64,000 nucleotides of DNA, from contig NZ_JBLKNW010000003.1 of NCBI RefSeq assembly GCF_051414035.1, forward strand, positions 248,001 to 312,000, in the 5' to 3' direction. A program made the translations under genes and the position numbers. This document shows, piece after piece, positions 15,927 to 23,733 of the stretch; within the stretch, counting starts at the first letter, position 1, and each line of letters starts with the position of its first letter. The DNA is from Halosimplex amylolyticum (GTDB taxonomy: Archaea > Halobacteriota > Halobacteria > Halobacteriales > Haloarculaceae). The notes under the pieces were generated by a model. It ran no database searches, was not told the origin of the DNA, and saw only the letters and a program-made list of their open reading frames with translations.

Positions 15927-18371
15927 GTGACGTTCCCGTTCGTCGGGACCCACACGGCCGCGGAGTGGGCCGACTGGTACCGGACGAACGCGTCAGTGGC
16001 CGAAGGCGGCGTCGCCCTCGCCACCGATCCGTTCCCGTCCTTCGATCCGCCCCGCCGGGTCGGCGAGGGAGGATTCGAGACGGTCGACGTGACCGTCGAC
16101 GGCTGCGGCACGGCCTACGTCCTGACGGCCGACGGGGACGTGTACCGGTACGACGCGACGCAGGACCGACTGACGCGCCTCGCTTGCGTCTGGAACCCCG
16201 AGGACGGCGGGGAACCGGCGGCCATCGCCGCGACCGAGGACACGCTCTACGTCGCAGACCGGGGTACCGGGCGGGTGCAGGCGCTGTCCGCCCACCTGCT
16301 CCAGACCCGCTGGATCGCCGAAGGGCTCGAGGACCCGGTCGGGCTGACGGTGAGCGAGGGGACGGTGTACGCGCTCGACGGCGGCGACCCGTCGGCCCCG
16401 ATGACGACCGCGCAGGGGCGGCTCCGCCGCGTCGGCCCCGACGGCGACCTCCGGACGGTCGCCGAACACATGTTCAACCCCGTCGACGTCGCCACCGACG
16501 GCGTCGGGAACGTCGTCGTCCTCGGCAGCCGGCCGGCGACCGCCCCCGTCGTCAAGCTGTTCGAACCGGCGTCGCTGGCCGACGTGTCGGCGACCGGCGC
16601 GACCGCGGACGTCCGGATCCCCCCGTCGGCGTTCGCCGTCGCCGGTTCCGGACGCCCGGTTGCGCCCACCTGCGTCGAGGCCGTCGGCGTCGGGGAGGTG
16701 CTCGTCGGCGTCGGCGCTGCGGGCCCGGGCGAAGCCGGGCTGTTCAGGTACCGCCCCGACGAGGACGGGTTCGAGCCGTTGCCGGTGGTCGACGGGAGCA
16801 CGGTCGCGCTGCAGACGGGCGTCCCGGACCGCGAAGGCGTGGATCCGGAGCTGTACGCAGTCGACGGCGAGGGAGACCTCCGACTGTTCGACGCGGCCGG
16901 CCGTACGTACCGACGGACGGGGGAGGGAGCGTACCGGGGGGCCGTCGTCGGCCGGTTCGACGCCGGCGAGCGCGGGATCCAGTGGCACCGCCTCACGTTC
17001 GGTCTCCACCGGGGCGACGGGCGGGCGCGGGCCAGGTCGCAGGTCCGCGTGCAGTTCGCCGCGACCGACGACGACTGGCTGCCGGCCGGCGGGGACGCGT
17101 CGCCGTCGGATCCGCCGACCGCGATCGACGGGATCGGCCGGGCGTACGGCCGTCGGCTCCGCGACGCGGGCGTCATCGACCTCGGAGCGCTGGTCGAACT
17201 GCCGGCGGGGGAACTGGCGCTGGTACTCGGGACCGACAGTCACAGCGTCTCGCTCTCCGACGCGGCGGGTCTCCTCGCCGACGCCCGCGCCGCGCTCGGC
17301 CGCGGCGAGGTCGACGTTGACCGCTTCGAGTGGCGAGAACTGGACCGACCGAACCCCGAGGACGCGCTGGTGCCCGACGCCGAGGGGCGGTACCTCTGGG
17401 TCCGACTCGTCCTCGTCGGCGACGAGCGCGTCACGCCGCGCGTGGACAGCGTGCGGGCGTACTTCCCGCGGCAGTCGTACCTGCGCCACCTGCCCGCCGT
17501 CTACCGGGAGGACCCCTCGAGCGCCGCGTTCCTCGAACGCTACCTCTCGCTGTTCGAGAGCACCTTCGTCGACATCGAGGAACAGATCGCGAGCGCGTCG
17601 AAGTACGCCGATCCCGCGGGGATCCCGACGGAGCACCTCGACTGGCTCGGCGAGTGGCTCGCGGTCGAGGCGGACGAGACCTGGTCGACGCCGGCGCTGC
17701 GGGCGCTGATCCGTCGGGCGCCGGATCTCTACCGGAAGCGCGGGACCGCCGAGGGACTGCTCGCGACGGTCCGCCTGTATCTCCGCCACGCCGACGCCGG
17801 TGTCACGCCGCTGGACGACCCGAAGCCCTCGATACCCGGCGACGCGACGGCGATTCGGACGGGCGGGGGCAGTGCGCGAACGGACGTGGCGGGCGATGCC
17901 GAGACGGACGGAGCCGAAACGGACGAATTACGCGGAGACGATGGCGAGTCGGGCCGGCGGGTCGTCTGGCTGATCGAGCACGGCGACCTGACCTGTATCG
18001 ACGCCGACGACGTCGAGGTACTGTACCACCGGCTGATCAGTTGTACTCGCGGCTTTCTCGTCTTGCTCCACCCCGACGTGAGCGACGAGGCCGCCGCGGC
18101 GATCGACCGCCTCGTCGAGGCCCAGCAGCCGGCCCACGCGACCGGCCGAACGGTTCACCTCCGCGACGCGACCGTGTTGAACGGGACCGGCGACGAGGTG
18201 GCCGACGCGCGGGGGTATCACACCTACCTCGGCGTCAACAGCCGACTCTCCTCGCGCGAGTTCGCGCTCGGAGACGGCGTCCTCGGTCAGGACTCGCGTC
18301 TCGCGGAACGCGAACCCGACGGGCACCTGGAACTGCAATCGCGGCTCGGGGAGGACGCCCGACTCGGCTGA
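15927..18371 (+). CDS. P2 gpI-like tail protein with propeller-like N-terminus and helix-hairpin-helix
   Basis: This 814-residue protein starts with GTG one base after the previous stop. Residues about 40-330 contain repeated strand blocks (VDVTVDGCGTAYVLTADGDV, AATEDTLYVADRGTGRVQAL, ATDGVGNVVVLG) that look like an NHL-type beta-propeller. Residues about 398-440 (IDGIGRAYGRRLRDAGVIDL, then LVELPAGELALVLG) look like a helix-hairpin-helix pair. Residues about 517-620 (SYLRHLPAVYREDPSSAAFL, LDWLGEWLAVEADETWS, RKRGTAEGLLATVRLYL) are the tail protein domain seen in eCIS loci. The C-terminus repeats SRL (NSRLSS, DSRLAE, QSRLGE). It is probably a baseplate periphery or fibre-attachment protein. Confidence 0.85.
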   Translation: MTFPFVGTHTAAEWADWYRTNASVAEGGVALATDPFPSFDPPRRVGEGGFETVDVTVDGCGTAYVLTADGDVYRYDATQDRLTRLACVWNPEDGGEPAAIAATEDTLYVADRGTGRVQALSAHLLQTRWIAEGLEDPVGLTVSEGTVYALDGGDPSAPMTTAQGRLRRVGPDGDLRTVAEHMFNPVDVATDGVGNVVVLGSRPATAPVVKLFEPASLADVSATGATADVRIPPSAFAVAGSGRPVAPTCVEAVGVGEVLVGVGAAGPGEAGLFRYRPDEDGFEPLPVVDGSTVALQTGVPDREGVDPELYAVDGEGDLRLFDAAGRTYRRTGEGAYRGAVVGRFDAGERGIQWHRLTFGLHRGDGRARARSQVRVQFAATDDDWLPAGGDASPSDPPTAIDGIGRAYGRRLRDAGVIDLGALVELPAGELALVLGTDSHSVSLSDAAGLLADARAALGRGEVDVDRFEWRELDRPNPEDALVPDAEGRYLWVRLVLVGDERVTPRVDSVRAYFPRQSYLRHLPAVYREDPSSAAFLERYLSLFESTFVDIEEQIASASKYADPAGIPTEHLDWLGEWLAVEADETWSTPALRALIRRAPDLYRKRGTAEGLLATVRLYLRHADAGVTPLDDPKPSIPGDATAIRTGGGSARTDVAGDAETDGAETDELRGDDGESGRRVVWLIEHGDLTCIDADDVEVLYHRLISCTRGFLVLLHPDVSDEAAAAIDRLVEAQQPAHATGRTVHLRDATVLNGTGDEVADARGYHTYLGVNSRLSSREFALGDGVLGQDSRLAEREPDGHLELQSRLGEDARLG

Positions 18372-18449
18372 CGGGCGCAGACCGACCCGCCGCACGCCGC
18401 ACCGCCTCACGAACGACACGCGACCGCACCACGACACCCGAATTCAGCA

Positions 18450-20420
18450 ATGAGCAATTCACAGAACGACGCGACAGCTCACGATCAGAACGGAGCGGAC
18501 AACCACTCGCTCGAACGGTTCGAGCGCAACCGGTTTTTCAACGGGAAGCTGATGACGGCCCGCGACATGCTGGCCGAGCAGGAGTATCACGCGGACCGCC
18601 TCGAGACGCTCACCGCGCAGGTGACCGGCTGGGGAATCGTCTGCGGACTGGGAACGCGGATCGAGCCCAGTGAGGACCCGGATGCGCCGCCGCGGGCCGT
18701 CGTCGAGGCCGGCATCGCCATCGACCGGGCGGGCCGACAGATCGTCGTCCCGGAGCGAGACAGCGAGCCCCTACCCGAGTCCACCGACGGGACCGTCGAC
18801 GAGGCGTCGGTCTTCGTGGAATACGACACCTGCCTCACGGAGTCGGTGCCGGCTCACGGGTCGGAGGACGCCTGCAAGGAGCAGTGCGACTACAACCGGA
18901 CGGTCGAGACCTACGAGATCGTCACGAATCGGGGCGGGCCGGCCGACGCGGCCGAACGCCAGACAGAGCAGAAGCAGTTGCCGTTCGATCGGGTCGAGTT
19001 CCCGACGAACGAGGAGGTGCAGTCCGACGTGACGACGGAGACGGGCCGTATCGCGCCAGCGAACGACGCCGCCCACCTGCCGGCGCGCTGGTACCACGAA
19101 CTCGACGACGACGATTACCAGTTCCGCAGCGTCCGCTCGTGCGAGACCCCCGAGCCCGGGGCGGTGTTCCTCGGACACTTCGAGGCCGACGAGGAAGGGA
19201 CCTGGCAGTCGGTCGACTACTGGGACGACGACACCGAGCCGCGCCCGTACGTCTACACGAACGACATGCTCTACACCGGGCTGCTCGACCACGCGACGGA
19301 CTTCGAGAACCCCCACGAACTCGCGCTCTCCGTCTGGGACACCGACGGCGGAGCGTCGCTCGGCGTCGAAGACCGGGAGGTGCACGTCGCCGGCGCGGGC
19401 GGGACGAGCGTCGACGTCGACGGGAGCACGCTGACGATATCCGGCGGCGGGACGGAGGGCCTGGACCCGCTCGTCTACTACCTCGAGGAGTCCAAACTCC
19501 GCCGCGACGCCCTCAGGAAGGTCGCCTGCGCGTTCGAGGAGCTTCGTTCGCAGTTCGAATACGTCAGGAGCGGCCCGCAGACCGGACGACCGGCGCTCCT
19601 CGCCGACGCCATCGCGACCGTGACCCGGGACGGGCTCGACGACGACGACAGCGGCGATTTCGACGAGGTCTACGACGTGCCGGAGCGGTTCACGGAGTTC
19701 GTCGCCGAGCAGCTCACCGACGCGTTCGAGGCCTTCGGCGCGTCGCTCCCGGAGTTCGTCGGCGGCAGGGAGGAGTTCAAGGAGGCCGGGTCGACGCTCG
19801 AGACGATCGCCGACTCGGTCCTCGACGACGAGATCTCCCACGAGGACTCGAACGTCGTCGCCGTCGAACTGTGTCGGCTGGCGGAGGTCGCGTCGTGTCT
19901 CTCGGGGTGTTGCGTCGAGTTCGGGCAGTTCGACGACTACACGCCCGTGACGTCGCCCCTGTCGCTGAAGGACGTCGTCGTCGACCCGAAACTGATCGAG
20001 CTGCCGATGCTCTGGGACTACGTCCCGGTCGTCGTCCCCATCGACCACGAGGTCGGCAAGGTCCTCGAGTTCCTGGACGACGGCCTCCGCATCGAACTGC
20101 CGCCGACCGACGCGGTCGCGGTGACGGTCCGCAGCGGCGAGGGATTCGAGCTGAGCGCGTTCACCGAGCGGGGGAACCATGTCGGTACCGACGGCGGCGA
20201 CGCGACCGACGGGAGCACGGCGACGCTCGAGGTCTCGACGGAAGCGGGCGAGGAACCGATCACGTACCTCGACCTCAGGTTCGAGTCCGGCGAGGATCCC
20301 ATCGACGCCCCGGGCCTCGTCAGAGACGAGACCATGGGCCGGTTGAACGACGAGCAACGCAGGAGGCTCGAACAGAGCGAGACCGAGACCGGGCAACTGG
20401 TCTCCGTCTGCCACCGGTGA
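18450..20420 (+). CDS. eCIS-associated FFNGKLMT-motif protein, possible fibre or carrier
   Basis: This 656-residue protein is the last gene of the operon, after a 78-nt spacer. The N-terminus RNRFFNGKLMTARDMLAEQE, followed by VTGWGIVCGLGTRIEP and AIDRAGRQIVVP, is a recurrent pattern in proteins encoded beside contractile tail loci; their role is not settled as far as I know. The middle holds a Cys cluster (CLTES, CKEQC). Residues about 315-333 (GTSVDVDGSTLTISGGGTE) resemble a short beta segment. The C-terminal half is helical with more cysteines (VACAFEELR, CRLAEVASCLSGCC). I cannot assign a function; a fibre-like or surface-binding role is a guess from its place at the end of the operon. Confidence 0.75.
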   Translation: MSNSQNDATAHDQNGADNHSLERFERNRFFNGKLMTARDMLAEQEYHADRLETLTAQVTGWGIVCGLGTRIEPSEDPDAPPRAVVEAGIAIDRAGRQIVVPERDSEPLPESTDGTVDEASVFVEYDTCLTESVPAHGSEDACKEQCDYNRTVETYEIVTNRGGPADAAERQTEQKQLPFDRVEFPTNEEVQSDVTTETGRIAPANDAAHLPARWYHELDDDDYQFRSVRSCETPEPGAVFLGHFEADEEGTWQSVDYWDDDTEPRPYVYTNDMLYTGLLDHATDFENPHELALSVWDTDGGASLGVEDREVHVAGAGGTSVDVDGSTLTISGGGTEGLDPLVYYLEESKLRRDALRKVACAFEELRSQFEYVRSGPQTGRPALLADAIATVTRDGLDDDDSGDFDEVYDVPERFTEFVAEQLTDAFEAFGASLPEFVGGREEFKEAGSTLETIADSVLDDEISHEDSNVVAVELCRLAEVASCLSGCCVEFGQFDDYTPVTSPLSLKDVVVDPKLIELPMLWDYVPVVVPIDHEVGKVLEFLDDGLRIELPPTDAVAVTVRSGEGFELSAFTERGNHVGTDGGDATDGSTATLEVSTEAGEEPITYLDLRFESGEDPIDAPGLVRDETMGRLNDEQRRRLEQSETETGQLVSVCHR

Positions 20421-20483
20421 CTGCGGACCGGCGACGGTTCGCACGGTGTGGTGCGGGCCGACGGTGTCAGCGGGATCTCCCGG

Positions 20484-21353
20484 TCACTGCTCGCTCATCG
20501 CTTCGCTCGCGAGGTTGCGCCCGTGGGCGTTCAGCGACACCTCGGTTCGGACGCGGACCTCGTCGACGGCGTCCATCTCCAGCAGTTTCTGGTAAATTTC
20601 CTCGACCTCGTCGACGCTGATGCCGACGAAGTCGGCCATCTCGAACGGGGAGACGCCCGAGTACAGCGCCATCAGGACCTGGTTCTCGACGTCGGAGAGT
20701 TCGTACTCCTCGCTCTGGCGGTCCGAGACGACGGCCTCGAAGAGGTGGGCGAGGGCGTTACAGTGGGCCTCGGTGCCCGAGAAGTGCGTCTCGACGCTGC
20801 GGCCCTCCTCGTCGGTGTGTTCGAGCTGGACCACCCGGCGCTGGGTTCCCATGACCCCCTGGCTCGCCGTCTCGACTGTCCCGACGTCGTCGACGGCGAA
20901 CGAGGTCGTCCGCCCGCCGGGGAGCGCGAGTTTGACCTCGTCGTCGGCGAAGCGAAAGCGGGCCTTCGACCACTCGGTGTCCTGGACGACCCCGCCCACC
21001 ACCGCCGGGTGTTTGACGAGGATGACCTCGGTGTCGAGCGCGGCGCGGCAGTACTCCCGATCGAACGCCTCCACGTCGGGCGCGTCGACGAGGAGGACGT
21101 GATCGCCGGCGCGGACGGCCGTCGCGCCGTCGGCCGGGAACCCCTCGGGGACCACGCCGTCGACGTCGTCGACGAGTTCGAGCGCGCTGTGTGGGAACGA
21201 CTTGTTGCCGTCGGCCTCGGCGAGGACGAGGCGCTTGCTCGTGAGGACCAGCCGCGATGAGCGCCAGCGCGGCTCTTCGACCGGCTGCCCGTCCCGGACG
21301 ACGAACGCGTAGTCCCCGGACGTGTCCACGAGTTTGGCTTCGTCCCCGCTCAT
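20484..21353 (-). CDS. cheF: CheF-type archaeal chemotaxis adaptor
   Basis: This 289-residue protein has the CheF layout: an N-terminal strand-rich domain with LVLTSKRLVLAEADGNKSFP, and a C-terminal winged-helix-like part (LSDVENQVLMALYSGVSPFE, MADFVGISVDEVEEIYQKLL) ending VSLNAHGRNLASEAMSEQ, which is very typical. CheF links the Che system (CheY, CheD, CheC) to the archaellum motor in haloarchaea. No other che or arl gene is in the window, so this is an isolated copy. It converges with the eCIS operon with 63 nt between stops. Confidence 0.88.
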   Translation of the reverse strand: MSGDEAKLVDTSGDYAFVVRDGQPVEEPRWRSSRLVLTSKRLVLAEADGNKSFPHSALELVDDVDGVVPEGFPADGATAVRAGDHVLLVDAPDVEAFDREYCRAALDTEVILVKHPAVVGGVVQDTEWSKARFRFADDEVKLALPGGRTTSFAVDDVGTVETASQGVMGTQRRVVQLEHTDEEGRSVETHFSGTEAHCNALAHLFEAVVSDRQSEEYELSDVENQVLMALYSGVSPFEMADFVGISVDEVEEIYQKLLEMDAVDEVRVRTEVSLNAHGRNLASEAMSEQ

Positions 21354-21384
21354 TCCGTGACTACCGGACGTTGACGGCGCGATG

Positions 21385-21393
21385 TATATAAAT
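21385..21393 (-). promoter_or_regulatory. TATA box of cheF
   Basis: TATATAAAT (plus-strand reading) sits 32 nt ahead of the cheF start in an otherwise GC-rich stretch. This fits a haloarchaeal promoter with a very short leader. Confidence 0.65.
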
Positions 21394-21447
21394 TCGTCTG
21401 GGCGAGACAGCGGCGACAGTCAGATCGACTGCCGAGCGCCGGGGGAC

Positions 21448-21885
21448 TCACCGTCCATCGAAGGGATTTTCGGCCGTTTCCAGCCGTGTGATACCGTCGA
21501 CCGCATCGAAATCGTCGTCGAAGGAGTAGAGGTACTCGACATCCGTCCGCTCCATGTGCGCGGCGATGGTCGCGTCGCCGAACGCGAGTCCGTCGAACGT
21601 TTCGAACAGTTCGACCGCCCGATGGAAGTCGGTCTGTGCGGAGTGTATCAGTTCGAACCCCGCGGACTCCGAAAGGCGGTGCCGGAGATCGACGGCGATG
21701 TCGTGACGCTGGCGTTCGTGAATCCAGTTCAACGTCTCCAGCAACACGTAGTTCGTCACTCTCGCCGTCGGCAGGTCGCCCCGATCGACTGCGCGAACGA
21801 TGGCTTCGGCCCGTTCGTGGCGGTTTCCCGCTCCCGTATCCTTGTAATCGATCAAAACGTTCGAATCGATAACTGCGATCGCCAT
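21448..21885 (-). CDS. VapC-like PIN-domain toxin
   Basis: This 145-residue PIN domain begins IAVIDSNVLIDYKD (first catalytic Asp), continues with VTNYVLLETLNWIHE (acidic residue), and has GLAFGDATIAAHM and YLYSFDDDFD carrying the later acidic residues of a VapC ribonuclease. The ATG at 21885 overlaps the antitoxin stop by one base, the usual toxin-antitoxin coupling. A longer frame to 22188 reads through the antitoxin gene and is not real. The expected role is an RNA-cleaving toxin held in check by the upstream AbrB-type protein. Confidence 0.88.
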   Translation of the reverse strand: MAIAVIDSNVLIDYKDTGAGNRHERAEAIVRAVDRGDLPTARVTNYVLLETLNWIHERQRHDIAVDLRHRLSESAGFELIHSAQTDFHRAVELFETFDGLAFGDATIAAHMERTDVEYLYSFDDDFDAVDGITRLETAENPFDGR

Positions 21886-22157
21886 CAGACGTTCTCCGAA
21901 AACGCGGAGTCCCGTTCGTTCCCGGCGAGATCGTGCGTCCCGTCGCTGTCTCCGCCGAGATCGGCCTTCAGATCGTCGTCTTCGAACGCACCGTATCGCT
22001 GGCGGACTACTTCCACAACGAGTCGCCCCGCTTCGTCGACGTTCCACCGTAGTTTGTCGCCGGCCTGGATGTCGAGCCGGCGACGCAGCGATGCCGGAAT
22101 CGTGATCACCCCCCGGTCGCTGACTTTCGTCTCCTCCGGAGTCTCGTCCGTCGCCAT
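21885..22157 (-). CDS. VapB-like AbrB/SpoVT antitoxin
   Basis: This 90-residue protein has an N-terminal swapped-hairpin AbrB domain: TKVSDRGVITIPASLRRRLD, IQAGDKLRWNVDEAGRLVVE. The C-terminal tail is acidic and probably wraps the VapC partner encoded next. Such antitoxins normally repress their own promoter. Confidence 0.9.
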   Translation of the reverse strand: MATDETPEETKVSDRGVITIPASLRRRLDIQAGDKLRWNVDEAGRLVVEVVRQRYGAFEDDDLKADLGGDSDGTHDLAGNERDSAFSENV

Positions 22158-22353
22158 ACCTGTCGATACAGTCGGTCGCCCGATACATGTTTCGCTACAT
22201 GTGCTCGAAGCGAGCGCGAATTCCTGCCCCTATCCACCGGTTCGAACTCGGAAACTGACAGCTCTGTTACCGGACTGCGTTTCAGTATTTCGCCCTACAG
22301 AAATGTATTTCAGATTATGCTTATGGGGGAACGGCTCCTACGATCAGATAGAG

Positions 22354-22608
22354 ATGAGACAGCATTCACGCGGTTCGGCTGCGGTATCGGCTCCCCTCGC
22401 GTCCTACGGCCTCGGCCAGCTCGTCGCGGCGAGTCTGGTCGCAATGGTCGTGACGGTCGCGCTGGTCGCGCTCGTCGCTCGACCGGAACTGGTCGTCGGC
22501 CTCGCGGTCGTCGCGCTCGCCGTTCGAGCGCGGCGGGTCGTCACGGTCCCGCTCTCGCGGCGGGCCCACGAGCGACTGGCCGTCGAGCACCGCCCGTCGG
22601 CGAAGTGA
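22354..22608 (+). CDS. Small haloarchaeal membrane protein
   Basis: This 84-residue protein has two hydrophobic segments, about 22-42 (QLVAASLVAMVVTVALVALV) and 45-58 (ELVVGLAVVALAV), followed by an Arg/His-rich cytoplasmic tail. The ATG at 22354 is chosen because longer frames in this phase start inside the VapBC genes. An AT-rich TTCAGATTATG patch lies about 40-50 nt upstream. No family is recognised. Confidence 0.55.
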   Translation: MRQHSRGSAAVSAPLASYGLGQLVAASLVAMVVTVALVALVARPELVVGLAVVALAVRARRVVTVPLSRRAHERLAVEHRPSAK

Positions 22609-22632
22609 CGGGGGCGGAACGACGGGACGAAG

Positions 22633-22674
22633 AACGAACTGACGCGGACGAACTGACGCGGACGAACTGACGCG
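22633..22674. repeat. 14-bp tandem repeat, three units
   Basis: GACGAACTGACGCG is repeated at 22633 (first base A instead of G), 22647 and 22661. It lies in the 139-bp space between the small membrane protein and the UppP-like gene, which converge. It is a minisatellite-like slippage product with no visible coding role. Confidence 0.75.
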
Positions 22675-22747
22675 GTCCCCCTGATCGACGATTCGGCTCT
22701 CCACACGCCTTCGCCGCCGACGCTGCTTCCGTTCGGCGTCGGCGGAG

Positions 22748-23596
22748 TTACGCGATCCCGATCCACCCGTTTTCGACGGCGACGAGCATCCCGCCACCGA
22801 GTATCGCGAGCGCGCCGAACCCGACGCAGACGCCCCAGAAGGCGACGCGGCGGACGAGCGCGACCAGCGCGCCCACGGTGACGTAGCCGACGACGGCGCT
22901 GACGCCGAGCGCGAGCACCGCCTGCGGGACCGGGATCGTCGGCACACCGTCGTCGAGGACGACGAGCAGGCCCGCGCCAAGCGAGGCCGGGATGGAGAGG
23001 AGGAAAGACAGTTGCAGCGCGCGCTCGCCCTCGTGACCGCGGAGGAGGAGCGCGCTCACGGTCGTCCCCGACCGTGAGACGCCCGGGAGGAGCGCGAGGC
23101 CCTGGCAGACGCCGACCACCACGGCGTCGACGGCGTCGGGCGTGTCGCGCTCGCCGAGACCCCAGCGGTCGGCCGCGCGCTGGACGACCCCCGTTCCGAC
23201 GAGGAGGACGCCCACGGCGGCGACGAACGCGCCGCCCGCGAGTTCCGTCGCGACCTCCGAGAGCGCGGCGTAGAGGGAGAGCCCGACGACGCCCGAGACG
23301 AGCGACGCGACGCCGTAGAACGTCAGGTCGGCCCGGTCGGCGCCGAACGCGTCGCGTGGTCGCCAGGAGGGGGCCGCTTTCGCGAGAGCGAACGCGTCGT
23401 CGCGGTAGAACGCGAGCGCGGCGACGGCCGTCCCCCCGTGGAGAAAGAGGGCGAAGCGAGTGGCGTCGAACGCCGTTTCGCCGGTCGCGAGCGCGACGAC
23501 GAGCGCGACGCCGCCCTCGCTCGACACCGGCAGCCACTCCAGCACGCCCTGCACGAGGCCGACCAGCAGCGCCAGCAGCGTCGCCTGCGTGTCCAT
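22748..23596 (-). CDS. UppP/BacA-like undecaprenyl-diphosphatase family membrane protein
   Basis: This 282-residue polytopic protein carries the two UppP signatures: QGVLEWLPVSSEGGVALV (residues about 15-32; the usual form is E-F-L-P-I-S-S-T-G-H) and LPGVSRSGTTVSALLLRG. UppP dephosphorylates polyprenyl diphosphate. In archaea the likely substrate is a dolichyl or other C55-60 diphosphate used in glycosylation. The ATG at 23596 is preferred, with a GATAAAG box (23619-23625) just upstream. The normal T-G-H is replaced by E-G-G, so substrate or mechanism may differ. Confidence 0.85.
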   Translation of the reverse strand: MDTQATLLALLVGLVQGVLEWLPVSSEGGVALVVALATGETAFDATRFALFLHGGTAVAALAFYRDDAFALAKAAPSWRPRDAFGADRADLTFYGVASLVSGVVGLSLYAALSEVATELAGGAFVAAVGVLLVGTGVVQRAADRWGLGERDTPDAVDAVVVGVCQGLALLPGVSRSGTTVSALLLRGHEGERALQLSFLLSIPASLGAGLLVVLDDGVPTIPVPQAVLALGVSAVVGYVTVGALVALVRRVAFWGVCVGFGALAILGGGMLVAVENGWIGIA

Positions 23597-23618
23597 GGAA
23601 GTGAGGGGAGCGCTCCGC

Positions 23619-23625
23619 GATAAAG
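23619..23625 (-). promoter_or_regulatory. TATA-like box of the UppP-like gene
   Basis: On the minus strand this reads CTTTATC, 23 nt ahead of the ATG at 23596, the distance expected for a leaderless haloarchaeal transcript. Confidence 0.5.
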
Positions 23626-23703
23626 GGTATTCGGATCGGACCGAGACCGACTCGACCGCGCCCACGCCGTTCGCTGAATCGCGTTGCGCGGGTAGACGGC
23701 ACG

Positions 23704-23709
23704 TTTATC
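23704..23709 (+). promoter_or_regulatory. TATA-like box of mscS
   Basis: TTTATC lies 25 nt ahead of the ATG at 23734, back to back with the UppP promoter in a 137-bp divergent spacer. Confidence 0.55.
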
Positions 23710-23733
23710 GCCACTACCCGAGTACTGTCCGGA

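Noticed and set aside
2..20420. The eCIS region as an ordinary prophage
   Set aside because: No capsid, portal, terminase or integrase gene is visible, and DUF4157 cargo plus the AAA+ ATPase point to eCIS; the left side is unseen, so this remains a judgement.
21448..22188. A 246-residue minus-strand protein including VapC
   Set aside because: The first 101 residues are the antitoxin gene read in another frame; VapC starts at 21885.
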